Positions 52,143 to 61,561 of a DNA stretch of 64,000 nucleotides are shown in pieces (positions within the stretch are counted from its first letter, which is position 1; every line of letters begins with the position of its first letter). The notes under the pieces are model-generated. The model saw nothing but the letters and a program-made list of their open reading frames with translations, searched no databases and was not told the DNA's origin. The stretch is from Ruminococcus sp. GTDB taxonomy: Bacteria > Bacillota > Clostridia > Oscillospirales > Ruminococcaceae. The DNA lies in assembly GCA_017622925.1 (NCBI GenBank), contig JAGAQC010000004.1, positions 25,608 to 89,607 on the forward strand, written 5' to 3'. Both the position numbers and the translations under genes were made by a program.

Positions 52143-54878
52143 ATGAGTATCTTTAACCTGTCAAAAGAACCGCCCGAGCTTAGTCGGGATTGGACTGTCT
52201 TTCAGCAGTTTGTCGGTAATATAGGCGCTTTTACATATATCGCCAAAGATAAGACCGCCTATCTCGACGACGCTGCCTGCCGCATGCTCTCATGCTCGGG
52301 CAATAAACTGAATGAATTTGAGTTCTTTAATCTGCTGGAGAAAATTTCCAAAATGCCCGTCGAGGGTCAGAAGCACATTTACCGCTTCACTACAAATAAT
52401 ACGACCAAATTCATTAAAATGAACATCTACGAATCCAGCGATGAATGGCTGGGCTTCGTTCAGGATTTTACACGGCAGATCTCACAGGTACAGGAAAACT
52501 CTTTCATGGAGTACGACCCTGTGACAAAGCTTCCCTCGTATCCTTCGTTTTCTCAGCATATAAAAAAGCTGCTTCCCGATGTGCAGAATGCCTGCCTTGC
52601 CACTCTTTACATCAACGGCATTGAAAAATTAGGCTCTTTCCTCACCGTTGACAGCACAAACTGCTGCATCGCTTCTGTTTCCGAGGTTATCAAGGGCTTT
52701 GCAGGGAAAAATGTCTTTATCGGCACAAAATCGGGCTACGAGCTGCTTGCTTTCTTCAAGGACTGCGACAGAATGTTCATATATAACATTCTCAACAGTA
52801 TGGACGAGGCTGTAAGAAACTGCGTGCTTACCGATGATTTCGGCGAAATTATCGACATTTCCGATAAAAGCAAGCTCAGTCTGTCCATTGGCTGTTCTTC
52901 CTATCCAAACGAAGCCACGGATTTCAATATGCTGGTGAATTACTCCGAATTTGCCCTCTATGAAGCCCGTACAGACTGCCGCCACGTTATAAACTGGTTC
53001 TCGGAAGAAAATTATATCCGTGAAAAGGACGCTTACAAAAACGCTCAGATTTTCAACAGAATGATTATGGATAATCAGCTGACATATCACGTTCAGCCTA
53101 TCGTTGAGACTACTACCGGAAACATAGTGGCTTATGAAGCTCTTATGAGAAGCGTCGGCGATGTTAAAATGGAACCCAAGCAGATACTCGCTATTGCGGC
53201 AACTCAAAATTCCCTGTACGCCATCGAAAAGCTCACCTTCTTCAATACCCTGAAGCTCCTCAGCGAAAATCAGCAGGTTTTCGAGAATAAAAAGCTGTTC
53301 ATCAACTCTATGTGCGATTACACTCTCAACGAAGAAGATTTCAACGAGCTTTACCTGACCTACGGAGAACTTCTTGAAAAATGCGTTATCGAAATAGTGG
53401 AGGACAGCTCCGCTACTCCCGAAACTATTGACCTTATAAAAAAACGTCTGAGCTTTACTCATGCGCAGCTTGCCATTGACGACTACGGCACAGGCTACTC
53501 CAACAGCACAAATCTGCTGAAATACCGTCCCGATTATGTGAAGATCGACCGTTCTCTCATTTCCGACATTCACAACGATATGAAAAAACAACAATTGGTT
53601 ACGCAAATAATCGAGTTCTGCCGTGATAATCAGCTTCGCACGCTTGCCGAGGGCGTTGAAACATCTCAGGAAATGAAAACTGTTATCCGACTCGGTATAG
53701 ACTACATTCAGGGCTACTACACCTCTAAGCCGAAGCCGCTTTTCCTTGACAGCATTTCAAAGGACATCAAGGACGAAATTATCAAAACAAATCTTGAAAT
53801 TCGCCCGACAGGTTCAAAAAAGATCTATACGGCGCAGAACGATACGGAACTTGATCTTCTTAAACTTGCTCTTGAAAAGTATACCGATATACACATATAC
53901 CAAAGTAAGCTGACTATTGTCGGAGACCCTGACAAGGCTGTGAAAATGAACATAACTATTATGGACAATCATAGCTGCGAGCTTACCCTTAAAAACGTCA
54001 ATATCGTCAGCGGAAACGGCAAACCGACCATTTCCGTAGGCGAATACGCTCGTCTTGTACTCAATGTTTCAAGAGCAAACAAACTGGGATATGCAGGTAT
54101 TTACGTACCAATGGGTTCGCAGTTTGAGCTTAGGGGCAAAGGCTCTCTGACTATCGACTGCTACGCCTCTTACGGCATCGGTATAGGAAACGATTACGAC
54201 CACGGCTACGGAGATATTGCCGTTGATATGGAAGGCTCTCTTGAAATTATATGCAACGGTCTGGAAACAGTATGTATAGGCGGCGGCTATAATGAAGATG
54301 ATTCTGAAATAAAGCTTAATTCCGGAAACATCAAAATATATATGTACAGCCACAACGGTATTGCGATCGGAAGCTTCAACGGCGACGCAAATATCGAAAT
54401 GTCCGAAAACTGCAAGCTCGATATGACTATCTCAGGCATAAAGATAACAGGTATCGGAAGCTGCCGCGGCATCGCAACAATTGCAAGCTCCGCTGATATT
54501 TCGCTTTCATGCAGCGGCGCTCAGGCGGTCGGTATCGGCGTTCTGGAGGACGGCGAGGGAAGCATTCTTATCCGCAAGGGCAAAATAGGAGTGAAAATGA
54601 ATTCCGCAAAGCAATCCTGCATCGGAGCTATCGGCGGAAGCGTCAACACTAAGATCATGAACGCCGAAATAACTATCGACTCCGAGGGTGACATTGCGGT
54701 AGGTATCGGCGACTGTCAGGGCAGCGGAAACGTATTTATCATGGATTCCGCTATCAACATGAAAATGCTCTGCGCCAATCCCCGTGACATCTGCTCGGGT
54801 TCGGGAGATGTTCAGATACAAAATTCAACCATTAATTCTCTCGTCAACAACAAGCGCATAGAACACAAAAGCAACTGA
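52143..54878 (+). CDS. Degenerate GGDEF plus EAL protein fused to a C-terminal repetitive beta domain
   Basis: 911 residues from ATG 52143 (AAAGGAG 5 nt upstream). No signal peptide or membrane segment is visible. PAS-like N-terminus (about 1-115), degenerate GGDEF (about 120-285, with GTKSGYELLAF at the active loop), EAL (about 305-540: YEALMR, EIVEDSS, IDDYGTGYSNST, KIDRSL, AEGVET). The last 350 residues or so consist of about ten imperfect repeats of 30-35 residues, each with an alternating-hydrophobic strand pattern and a G(I/V)G(I/S/V) turn such as AVGIGDCQGSG, TGIGSCRGIA, IAIGSFNGDA. This looks like a right-handed beta-helix as in Cthe_2159-like carbohydrate-binding proteins, here apparently cytoplasmic. 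c-di-GMP hydrolysis is possible; the EVTE-type Glu context is altered. Starts 61 nt after sigA. Confidence 0.8.
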   Translation: MSIFNLSKEPPELSRDWTVFQQFVGNIGAFTYIAKDKTAYLDDAACRMLSCSGNKLNEFEFFNLLEKISKMPVEGQKHIYRFTTNNTTKFIKMNIYESSDEWLGFVQDFTRQISQVQENSFMEYDPVTKLPSYPSFSQHIKKLLPDVQNACLATLYINGIEKLGSFLTVDSTNCCIASVSEVIKGFAGKNVFIGTKSGYELLAFFKDCDRMFIYNILNSMDEAVRNCVLTDDFGEIIDISDKSKLSLSIGCSSYPNEATDFNMLVNYSEFALYEARTDCRHVINWFSEENYIREKDAYKNAQIFNRMIMDNQLTYHVQPIVETTTGNIVAYEALMRSVGDVKMEPKQILAIAATQNSLYAIEKLTFFNTLKLLSENQQVFENKKLFINSMCDYTLNEEDFNELYLTYGELLEKCVIEIVEDSSATPETIDLIKKRLSFTHAQLAIDDYGTGYSNSTNLLKYRPDYVKIDRSLISDIHNDMKKQQLVTQIIEFCRDNQLRTLAEGVETSQEMKTVIRLGIDYIQGYYTSKPKPLFLDSISKDIKDEIIKTNLEIRPTGSKKIYTAQNDTELDLLKLALEKYTDIHIYQSKLTIVGDPDKAVKMNITIMDNHSCELTLKNVNIVSGNGKPTISVGEYARLVLNVSRANKLGYAGIYVPMGSQFELRGKGSLTIDCYASYGIGIGNDYDHGYGDIAVDMEGSLEIICNGLETVCIGGGYNEDDSEIKLNSGNIKIYMYSHNGIAIGSFNGDANIEMSENCKLDMTISGIKITGIGSCRGIATIASSADISLSCSGAQAVGIGVLEDGEGSILIRKGKIGVKMNSAKQSCIGAIGGSVNTKIMNAEITIDSEGDIAVGIGDCQGSGNVFIMDSAINMKMLCANPRDICSGSGDVQIQNSTINSLVNNKRIEHKSN

Positions 54879-54939
54879 CTGCTGACAAACTATAACGAGG
54901 GATATATACTCGCAAATAAAATATGAAAGGTTAGAAAAT

Positions 54940-56034
54940 ATGAAACTTGGCATGGTAGGTCTGCCCAATGTAGGCAAAAGCACTCTTTTTAACGCACTCA
55001 CAAACGCCGGAGCGGAGTCCGCAAACTATCCGTTCTGCACCATTGAAAAAAATATCGGTATCGTGTCCGTACCCGACGAGCGTCTTGATAAGCTCGCCGA
55101 AATGTACGAACCCGATAAGTTTACTCCCGCAACCCTTGAATTCGTTGACATTGCTGGTCTTGTAAAGGGAGCTTCAAAGGGCGAAGGACTGGGAAACAAG
55201 TTTCTTGCCGATATAAGAGAGGTGGACGCTATTGTTCACGTTGTACGCTGCTTTGAGGACGACAACATCGTTCACGTTGACGGCAGCATCAATCCGCTTC
55301 GTGACATTGAAACTATCAATCTCGAACTTATCTTCTCCGATATTGAAATGGTTGATCGCCGTATCGACCGAGCAAAAAAGGCTGCTAAGGGCGATAAAAA
55401 ATTCCTTGCGGAGATAGACTTCCTTGAAAGGCTCAAAGCTCACCTTGAAGCAGGAAAATCTGCAAGAGGCTTCGATTTTACCGAGGACGAGCGCGAACTG
55501 ATAAAGTCCACTCCCCTGCTCTCGGCAAAGCCCGTTATCTACGCCGCTAATCTCTCAGAAGCCGATTTCTCAGGCAACATCGAAAATAACGAGAATTTCT
55601 GCAAGGTACGCCGTCTTGCGGAGGAGGAAAACTCTGCCGTACTGCCTATCTGCGCTCAGACAGAAGCCGAGATAGCCGAAATGGACGAAGAGGACAAGGC
55701 AATGTTCCTTGCCGAGCTTGGACTTGAAGTTTCGGGTCTTAACCGTATTATCAAGGAGGGCTATGCGCTTTTGGGACTTATTTCGTTCCTTACCGCAGGT
55801 AAACCCGAGGTCCGCGCATGGACTATCAAAAAGGGAACGAAAGCTCCCCAAGCGGCAGGAAAGATACACACCGACTTTGAAAAAGGCTTTATCCGCGCGG
55901 AGGTCGTAGCCTTCAACGATCTTATGGAATGCGGCTCAATGGCTGCCGCTAAGGAAAAGGGACTTGTCCGTCTTGAGGGCAAGGAGTACGTTATGAACGA
56001 CGGCGACATCGTTCTTTTCCGTTTCAACGTTTGA
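54940..56034 (+). CDS. ychF: Ribosome-binding ATPase YchF (Obg family)
   Basis: 364 residues, normal length. G1 GLPNVGKSTLFNAL, switch region FVDIAGLVKGASKGEGLGNKFL, a coiled-coil insertion (about 125-200), and C-terminal TGS domain (FLTAGKPEVRAWTIKKGTKAP...). The NKxD motif is replaced by YAANLSEADF as in YchF, which explains preference for ATP over GTP. It binds ribosomes and influences stress and redox responses. AAAGG precedes the ATG. Confidence 0.96.
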   Translation: MKLGMVGLPNVGKSTLFNALTNAGAESANYPFCTIEKNIGIVSVPDERLDKLAEMYEPDKFTPATLEFVDIAGLVKGASKGEGLGNKFLADIREVDAIVHVVRCFEDDNIVHVDGSINPLRDIETINLELIFSDIEMVDRRIDRAKKAAKGDKKFLAEIDFLERLKAHLEAGKSARGFDFTEDERELIKSTPLLSAKPVIYAANLSEADFSGNIENNENFCKVRRLAEEENSAVLPICAQTEAEIAEMDEEDKAMFLAELGLEVSGLNRIIKEGYALLGLISFLTAGKPEVRAWTIKKGTKAPQAAGKIHTDFEKGFIRAEVVAFNDLMECGSMAAAKEKGLVRLEGKEYVMNDGDIVLFRFNV

Positions 56035-56139
56035 TCAGACTATAGCAGTTCATTTTTGCCCTGTCTCATTTAAGTCGGAACAGCGATGCAGAAAAACTGC
56101 TATCATCACTGTTTTTTACACAGATTTTACAAAAAATCG

Positions 56140-56168
56140 TTGCAATTTAAGTCGAAATATGATATAAT
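56140..56168 (+). promoter_or_regulatory. Promoter of the nfeD-SPFH operon
   Basis: TTGCAA (56140-56145), 17-nt spacer, TATAAT (56163-56168). Confidence 0.65.
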
Positions 56169-56249
56169 ATAGTCGTAGGGATAAAAATTTGGGGAAGTCT
56201 TGTATTATCAAGGCTTTTCAAAGCGTATGTTTTAGAATGGGGGAATTTT

Positions 56250-56684
56250 ATGGACATACTTATCTGGGCGATACTTATCGTGGTTTTCGTCATACTGGAG
56301 CTTTGCACCGTTCAGCTCGTTTCGATATGGCTGGCGGCGGCTTCGCTGATAACCATGATATGCGCCGCTGTGTTTGACGATATGCCGCTGTTAGGACAGT
56401 TCGGGGTATTTGTCGTTACATCGGCTGTCATGCTCTGCATATCTGTTCCGCTTATCAGAAAACGGCTGAACAGAGAACACATAGCAACAAATTCCGAGCT
56501 TAACGTCGGAAAGTCCGCAGAGGTCATCGAGGAAATAAACGCTGACAAAAATTCCGGTCGCGTCACTCTCAATGGGGTTGATTGGAGCGCAGTCTCGGAA
56601 AAAGGCGACGTTATTTCAAAAGACAGCATTGTTACAGTCACAGCCGTCACAGGCTCTAAGCTTGTTGTAAAATTAAAAGTATAG
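56250..56684 (+). CDS. NfeD-like membrane protein
   Basis: 144 residues. Three hydrophobic segments (about 1-75), then a C-terminal OB-fold NfeD domain (NVGKSAEVIEEINADKNSGRVTLNGVDWSAVSEKG). This is the short NfeD1b type without a protease domain. NfeD proteins pair with SPFH proteins in membrane microdomains; the next gene, 12 nt downstream, is the SPFH partner. GGGGGAA precedes the ATG. Confidence 0.9.
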   Translation: MDILIWAILIVVFVILELCTVQLVSIWLAAASLITMICAAVFDDMPLLGQFGVFVVTSAVMLCISVPLIRKRLNREHIATNSELNVGKSAEVIEEINADKNSGRVTLNGVDWSAVSEKGDVISKDSIVTVTAVTGSKLVVKLKV

Positions 56685-56696
56685 GAGATTATTACT

Positions 56697-57671
56697 ATGG
56701 AAAAAATTGGACCTATGATTATTCTGGCAGTTGTCGTATTTGCCATTATCGTTTTTATCAGGTGCTTCAGGATCGTTCCGCAGGCGCATGTTTTTGTAAT
56801 TGAACGTCTCGGCTCGTTTAAGTGCGAATGGCAGACAGGACTTCACATTCTCGTTCCTTTCTTCGACAGAATCGCAGGAAAGGTTTCCTTAAAAGAAAAG
56901 GTGGTTGACTTCAAACCGCAGCCCGTTATCACTAAGGATAACGTTACCATGCAGATAGATACGGTCGTTTTCTATCAGGTCACTGACGCAAAGCAGTACA
57001 TCTACGGCGTTGAACGTCCCTTGGCGGCAATTGAAAACCTGTCCGCTACAACGCTCCGAAACATCATCGGTGAAATGGAGCTTGACGCAACTCTTACCTC
57101 CCGTGACGTTATCAACACAAAGATAACCTCTATCCTCGATCAGGCTACCGATCGCTGGGGTATCAAGGTAAATCGTGTTGAGCTGAAAAATATTCTCCCT
57201 CCCCGTGAGATTCAGGACGCTATGGAAAAGCAGATGAAGGCTGAGCGTGAAAGACGTGAAAAGATCCTTCAGGCTGAGGGTGACAAAAAGTCTCAGGTAC
57301 TTGTGGCAGAGGGTGAAAAGGAATCTCAGATCCTCCGCGCACAGGCTAAAAAAGAGTCTCAAATACTTGAAGCCGAAGCCGAAAAACAGGCTATGATACT
57401 CCGTGCGGACGCTGTAAGGGAGCAGAAGATTCTTGAAGCTACAGGTGAAGCTCAGGCTATCGAGCTTGTACAGCAGGCTTTGGCAGACAGCCTTGTTAAG
57501 CTGTCGCAGGCTAACCCCTCCGAAAAGGTAATTCAGCTTAAATCCCTTGAAGCCTTTGCAAAGGCGGCAGACGGAAAATCCACAAAAATTATCATTCCCA
57601 GCGAAATTCAGGGACTTGCCGGTCTTGCGGCAAGCCTAAAGGGTATCGCTGAAAATGATGTAAAACAATAA
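56697..57671 (+). CDS. SPFH/band-7 membrane protein (stomatin/QmcA type)
   Basis: 324 residues. N-terminal membrane anchor (MIILAVVVFAIIVFIRCF), SPFH domain (about 25-185: IVPQAHVFVIERLG, KEKVVDFKPQPVITKDNVTMQIDTVVFY, and NRVELKNILPP), then a long charged coiled coil with repeats of the kind EGEKESQILRAQAKKESQILEAEAEK (about 190-260). It forms membrane scaffolds with NfeD and supports quality control of membrane proteins. AGGAG precedes the ATG. Confidence 0.94.
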   Translation: MEKIGPMIILAVVVFAIIVFIRCFRIVPQAHVFVIERLGSFKCEWQTGLHILVPFFDRIAGKVSLKEKVVDFKPQPVITKDNVTMQIDTVVFYQVTDAKQYIYGVERPLAAIENLSATTLRNIIGEMELDATLTSRDVINTKITSILDQATDRWGIKVNRVELKNILPPREIQDAMEKQMKAERERREKILQAEGDKKSQVLVAEGEKESQILRAQAKKESQILEAEAEKQAMILRADAVREQKILEATGEAQAIELVQQALADSLVKLSQANPSEKVIQLKSLEAFAKAADGKSTKIIIPSEIQGLAGLAASLKGIAENDVKQ

Positions 57672-57720
57672 AATTATTTATCCCTACAACAAAACCCGAG
57701 AACATTAGTTTGAAACTTAA

Positions 57721-57754
57721 GCCCCGAAGCGATTATTGATAATTGCTTCGGGGC
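57721..57754. terminator. Shared hairpin between convergent SPFH and methyltransferase genes
   Basis: Perfect 10-bp GCCCCGAAGC / GCTTCGGGGC stem with a 14-nt loop, midway between two convergent stops. T tracts are weak on both sides. Confidence 0.55.
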
Positions 57755-57784
57755 GTGTTGTTAATATTTGATTACTCGTATAAA

Positions 57785-58594
57785 TCAGAATTTGTCGAAA
57801 TGTTTATGCTGCAATTCAAGTTCATATAGGCGATATATCTTTCTATAAAAAGAGTTAGTAAACATCATTTTGAAAAACAGTCGTTCGGATGTTTTTAATT
57901 CATTGACAAGATAATCGGGAGTAAGAGAATGTTCTTTTTTACATACAATGTCAGTTCCCGTAAGAACACTTTGAATATCATCTATTCCCCAAACTTGTGT
58001 AACACCTACATCATTTATTGGATTTTTATATTTTGAAGCTTTCGCGCCAAAAACAGTATAAATGTCCATAAGAATATTTAATGATTCATATTTATTAGCC
58101 AATTCTCTGAAAATTGCATTGACCTGTTCGTTTTTGAGGTACATGCTTATCCCTTCCAGTACTACGATAGCCTGTTTGCTGTTAGGAAGGCTTTGAAAAC
58201 TTTTGGGATCAGACGCATCGAAAGCAATCATATGATAATGCTCGGTTTCTGTAAAATACTTTTTGCGTATGTTTATGACATCGGCAAAATCTCCGTCTAT
58301 CCAATTTGAATACGGAACATTTATCCTAATACACCTGCTGTCCAAACCGCACCCTATATGCAGAACGAGAACATCTTTATTTTTACGAAGAAGCGATTTT
58401 GTCCAGTCATCAAAAATCCTTGCTCTCATTGCCATATTATAAGTTAGCCATTTTGATCTTGATTTTCCTTTAATTTCAAATGATTCGGAGTCCCATATTT
58501 TTTCCGCCATAGTATCTTCAAGTATGATACCTTGTTTGCTGACTTTTGATTTTCCATAAAGAGGAATGTATAATGTTTTATTTATTTCATTCAT
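57785..58594 (-). CDS. AdoMet-dependent O-methyltransferase (TcmP/leucine carboxyl methyltransferase family)
   Basis: 269 residues from ATG 58594 (GGGG 8 nt upstream); an ATG seven codons earlier is weaker. The family motif VLVLHIGCGLDSRCIRI gives the AdoMet site, with WIDGDFADVINIRKKYF and VVLEGISMYLKNEQV following, as in TcmP-type and LCM proteins. Substrate unknown, possibly a small-molecule carboxyl or hydroxyl. The gene is distinctly more AT-rich than its neighbours and has its own promoter, suggesting acquisition by transfer. It lies beside a sugar-uptake operon but is transcribed separately. Confidence 0.82.
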   Translation of the reverse strand: MNEINKTLYIPLYGKSKVSKQGIILEDTMAEKIWDSESFEIKGKSRSKWLTYNMAMRARIFDDWTKSLLRKNKDVLVLHIGCGLDSRCIRINVPYSNWIDGDFADVINIRKKYFTETEHYHMIAFDASDPKSFQSLPNSKQAIVVLEGISMYLKNEQVNAIFRELANKYESLNILMDIYTVFGAKASKYKNPINDVGVTQVWGIDDIQSVLTGTDIVCKKEHSLTPDYLVNELKTSERLFFKMMFTNSFYRKIYRLYELELQHKHFDKF

Positions 58595-58637
58595 TGTAAG
58601 TACCCCAATCATCAAATTCCGATATATCTTAGTAATA

Positions 58638-58666
58638 ATTATACATCAAATTCGTTACATTGTCAA
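58638..58666 (-). promoter_or_regulatory. Promoter of the methyltransferase gene
   Basis: Minus-strand TTGACA (58661-58666), 17-nt spacer, TATAAT (58638-58643); both hexamers are consensus. Confidence 0.75.
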
Positions 58667-58740
58667 TAGAAAATCATAAGTGCTATGGCGAAAACTTCTT
58701 TATGAGTACCGTCTTTGTCCTCGGGCTTTTTATTTTAGAC

Positions 58741-59853
58741 TTAATTTATAGACAATTCATACGCCGCCATGAGATACGGCGCTATCCCTTTCGCTTCATT
58801 TTCGACTATTCGCTCGCTGAGATAATATTCCGCTGAGCCGTCACGGTTTTCAACGCCGCCAAGACCTCCCATAAGGCAGATATTTTTCAGCATGGGTATG
58901 TCACCCGAACGGTCGATATACTTCTCGGTCACTGCCGATAACGCCGCTTTGCCAAGCTCCGCCGTATCTTTTCCCACAGCTCCCAGCCTGTGACCTTTCA
59001 TAGCTCCGTAGGCATAGAGCAGAGTTCCGCTTGTCTCGGGATAATTTTTCTCATGCTCGGGACGTGACGGAAGCTGCAAAAGCATTCCCTCATCGGTAAG
59101 ACAATGACTGAGTGATATTACCAGTTCTCTCAGCATTTCGCCGACCTCGCAGTCCCTTGTTATCTCGTATAAGTCCGCAAGACCTGCGCAGAGCCAACCG
59201 TTGGAACGCAGCCAAAATTCCCTTGAAAGTCCCGTTTCACAGTCTGCCCAGAACATCTTTCTGTCCTCGCTGTAGCCATGAAAATAAAGTCCCGTTTTTT
59301 TATCACGCATGATAAGACGAATGTTCCGAACCTGAGACAATGCGTCCGAAATTATTGCCCTATCTCCTTTAAGCTTACCATATGACGCCAAAAACGGAAG
59401 TGCCATATACGCTCCGTCAAGCCACATCTGATTAGGATATATCGCTTTATGCCAAAAACTGCCGCATTCAAGCCTCGGCTGGACTGCAAGCTGTCCGCTG
59501 TACAACCGTTCATATGCCTTACGGTATCTCTCGCAGCCCGTCAGCTCGTGAAGCTTTATCAGATTCATGCCGCCGCAAATATTATCAAGATTGAAGTCCG
59601 AAGCATTCATCGTGGGGATAACTCCGTCAGCATCAACATAGCTGTCCGTAAACCTTGCCGCATAAGCGATATAACGCTCGCCGCCGTACATAAGCAATGC
59701 CCGTATCATGCAGCCGTCCATGTAATTCCACTTAGGCTGCTTGCGGAAAATGAAATTCTCCCTGTTCCATTTCGGATTCAACGGGTCTGAGCTAAGAACA
59801 AGCCTTTCTATATATTCACGAGCCGTTCGCTCGATAATGGTTTTGTCCGTCAT
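58741..59853 (-). CDS. GH88/GH105 unsaturated glucuronyl/rhamnogalacturonyl hydrolase
   Basis: 370 residues from ATG 59853 (GCAGGAGGT upstream, ATGA overlap with the permease stop). An (alpha/alpha)6-barrel of the GH105 type is indicated by WNYMDGCMIRALLMYGG, WLDGAYMALPFLASYG, EFWLRSNGWLCAGLADL and ETSGTLLYAYGAMKG. No signal peptide, so it acts in the cytoplasm on oligosaccharides brought in by the importer encoded just upstream. GH105 enzymes remove the 4,5-unsaturated galacturonyl end produced by pectate or rhamnogalacturonan lyases, which matches the dockerin pectate lyase in this window. Confidence 0.88.
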   Translation of the reverse strand: MTDKTIIERTAREYIERLVLSSDPLNPKWNRENFIFRKQPKWNYMDGCMIRALLMYGGERYIAYAARFTDSYVDADGVIPTMNASDFNLDNICGGMNLIKLHELTGCERYRKAYERLYSGQLAVQPRLECGSFWHKAIYPNQMWLDGAYMALPFLASYGKLKGDRAIISDALSQVRNIRLIMRDKKTGLYFHGYSEDRKMFWADCETGLSREFWLRSNGWLCAGLADLYEITRDCEVGEMLRELVISLSHCLTDEGMLLQLPSRPEHEKNYPETSGTLLYAYGAMKGHRLGAVGKDTAELGKAALSAVTEKYIDRSGDIPMLKNICLMGGLGGVENRDGSAEYYLSERIVENEAKGIAPYLMAAYELSIN

Positions 59854-60677
59854 CCCGACAAACCTCCTGCGGTAATTCCGCTTATAAATTTTTTCTGAGC
59901 AAGTCCGAAAACTGCAATTGACGGTATCAGACCAATGACAGACATCGCCAGTATCTTGCACTGCTCATAGCCGTTGCCTGTACTGTCGGCGGAAAGTCTC
60001 AGTATCAGGGACAGCGGATACTTCTCCACCGAGCTTATCATAATAAGCGGCGTGAGGAAGTCGTTCATCGTCCACAAAAACGTAAACACCGATATTGACA
60101 CGATAACTGGACGAACACACGGCACAAGAATATACACAAGAAGCTGAACCGAATTGCAGCCGTCTATTCTTGCCGCTTCGTCAAATTCCTTTGGAACTCC
60201 GCTGAAAAAGCGCGTCAGCATGAATACGAAGCTGCCCTCCGCTGCAAATAAAGCAGGTACTGTAAGCGGAATATACGTATCGAGCGCGCCGAGCCTGCTC
60301 CACATAAGGTACATAGGCATTATCGTAACTATGGCAGGCATAAACATAGTTCCAATTAAAAGAGCGAAAAACAGCCGCTTAAACGGAAAATCAAATCGTG
60401 AGAAGCCGTATGCCGTAAGTACGGAGGATACCACCGCAAACAACGTTTTAGGAATTATTACAGCAAATGTATTGAGAAAATAATGCCCCATCGTGTGACC
60501 CGTGACGGTCTGCCACGCTCTTGCATACACCGAAAGATCGACGCTTTCAGGCATGAACCACGGTGAAGAAAATATCTCGTCGTTAGACTTTAAACTCGCT
60601 CCCGCAAGCCATAGCAGCGGATAGATCATCACTGCTGCCCCCACGGTCAGCAGCAGATATGCAGCCGCTTTTTTCAT
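59850..60677 (-). CDS. CUT1 sugar ABC permease, MalG type
   Basis: 275 residues from ATG 60677, which overlaps the previous permease stop by 4 nt; a longer reading upstream is inside that gene. Six membrane segments and the EAA loop EFDEAARIDGCNSVQLLVYILVP, which docks on the ATPase. Second permease of a CUT1 importer; the ATPase is not in this window and is probably a shared MsmX-like protein encoded elsewhere, as is common for pectin oligosaccharide importers. Confidence 0.93.
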   Translation of the reverse strand: MKKAAAYLLLTVGAAVMIYPLLWLAGASLKSNDEIFSSPWFMPESVDLSVYARAWQTVTGHTMGHYFLNTFAVIIPKTLFAVVSSVLTAYGFSRFDFPFKRLFFALLIGTMFMPAIVTIMPMYLMWSRLGALDTYIPLTVPALFAAEGSFVFMLTRFFSGVPKEFDEAARIDGCNSVQLLVYILVPCVRPVIVSISVFTFLWTMNDFLTPLIMISSVEKYPLSLILRLSADSTGNGYEQCKILAMSVIGLIPSIAVFGLAQKKFISGITAGGLSG

Positions 60678-61561
60678 ATGTCCTCCCTGTGCCGCTTCGT
60701 AATGCCGAACGCCGCCGCTACAACTGCCGCAATAAGCGTGAACATAACCCACGATAAGGCGTTCGCATAACCCATTTCCCGATATTTAAACATTTCGTCA
60801 TATATTAGCATTCCGAGTGTGTACGTTCCTTTAAGAGGACCGCCCCCTGTTATCATATATGGCGCGTTGAACTCCTGCATTGCCGCAATAATCTGCAATA
60901 TAAGGTTAAGAAAAATAACGTTTTTCAGCAGCGGCAGCGTTATGGAGAAAAAGCTGCGTATTTTTCCGCAGCCGTCAACCTTTGCCGCTTCGTAGTATTC
61001 ACACGGAATATCCCGTAATGCGTTGAGAAAAATTATCATAGTCGAACCAAATTCCCACAGGCGCAGAAGAACTATTATCCCCATAGCGTGAACAGAATCG
61101 CCGTACCAGCCGACAGGTGCAAGTCCGCAAAGCTCCAGAAGCTGATTCACAAGTCCGTCCGAAGTAAACAAAAACTGCCACATTATCACTACCGCAAGAT
61201 TCGAGCCTAATATCGAAGGTATGTAGAAGATCGTGCGGTATACGCCTATCCCTTTTATTTCCATATTGAGCGTAAGCGCCGCAAGCAGAGAGAAAATAAG
61301 CTTCAAAGGCACAAGTACCGCAGTATATTTCAACGTGACCGCCGCCGCATTTAAAAAGCTGCTGTCTCCGAGCATTTTTCTGAAATTTCCGAATCCCGTA
61401 AATTCAGGCTGACGTATGCCGTCATATTCGGTCAGCCCCAGTACGAACGAAGAAACGAAAGGATACAGCGTAAACAGCAGAAAACCTGCCAAAAACGGCG
61501 TTATCAACAGCAGCCCCGTGTATTTGCTTACACCCACGGGATTACGGTATTTCTTTTTCAT
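60674..61561 (-). CDS. CUT1 sugar ABC permease, MalF type
   Basis: 295 residues, six membrane segments starting at GLLLITPFLAGFLLFTLYP. EAA loop EYYEAAKVDGCGKIRSFFSITLPLL near residue 190. Start overlaps the binding-protein stop by 4 nt (ATGA). Forms the translocation channel with the MalG-type permease. Confidence 0.93.
   Translation of the reverse strand: MKKKYRNPVGVSKYTGLLLITPFLAGFLLFTLYPFVSSFVLGLTEYDGIRQPEFTGFGNFRKMLGDSSFLNAAAVTLKYTAVLVPLKLIFSLLAALTLNMEIKGIGVYRTIFYIPSILGSNLAVVIMWQFLFTSDGLVNQLLELCGLAPVGWYGDSVHAMGIIVLLRLWEFGSTMIIFLNALRDIPCEYYEAAKVDGCGKIRSFFSITLPLLKNVIFLNLILQIIAAMQEFNAPYMITGGGPLKGTYTLGMLIYDEMFKYREMGYANALSWVMFTLIAAVVAAAFGITKRHREDI

Noticed and set aside
52629-53606. Open frame of 325 codons opposite the EAL domain
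   Set aside because: Antisense to clear GGDEF/EAL motifs and without a ribosome site.
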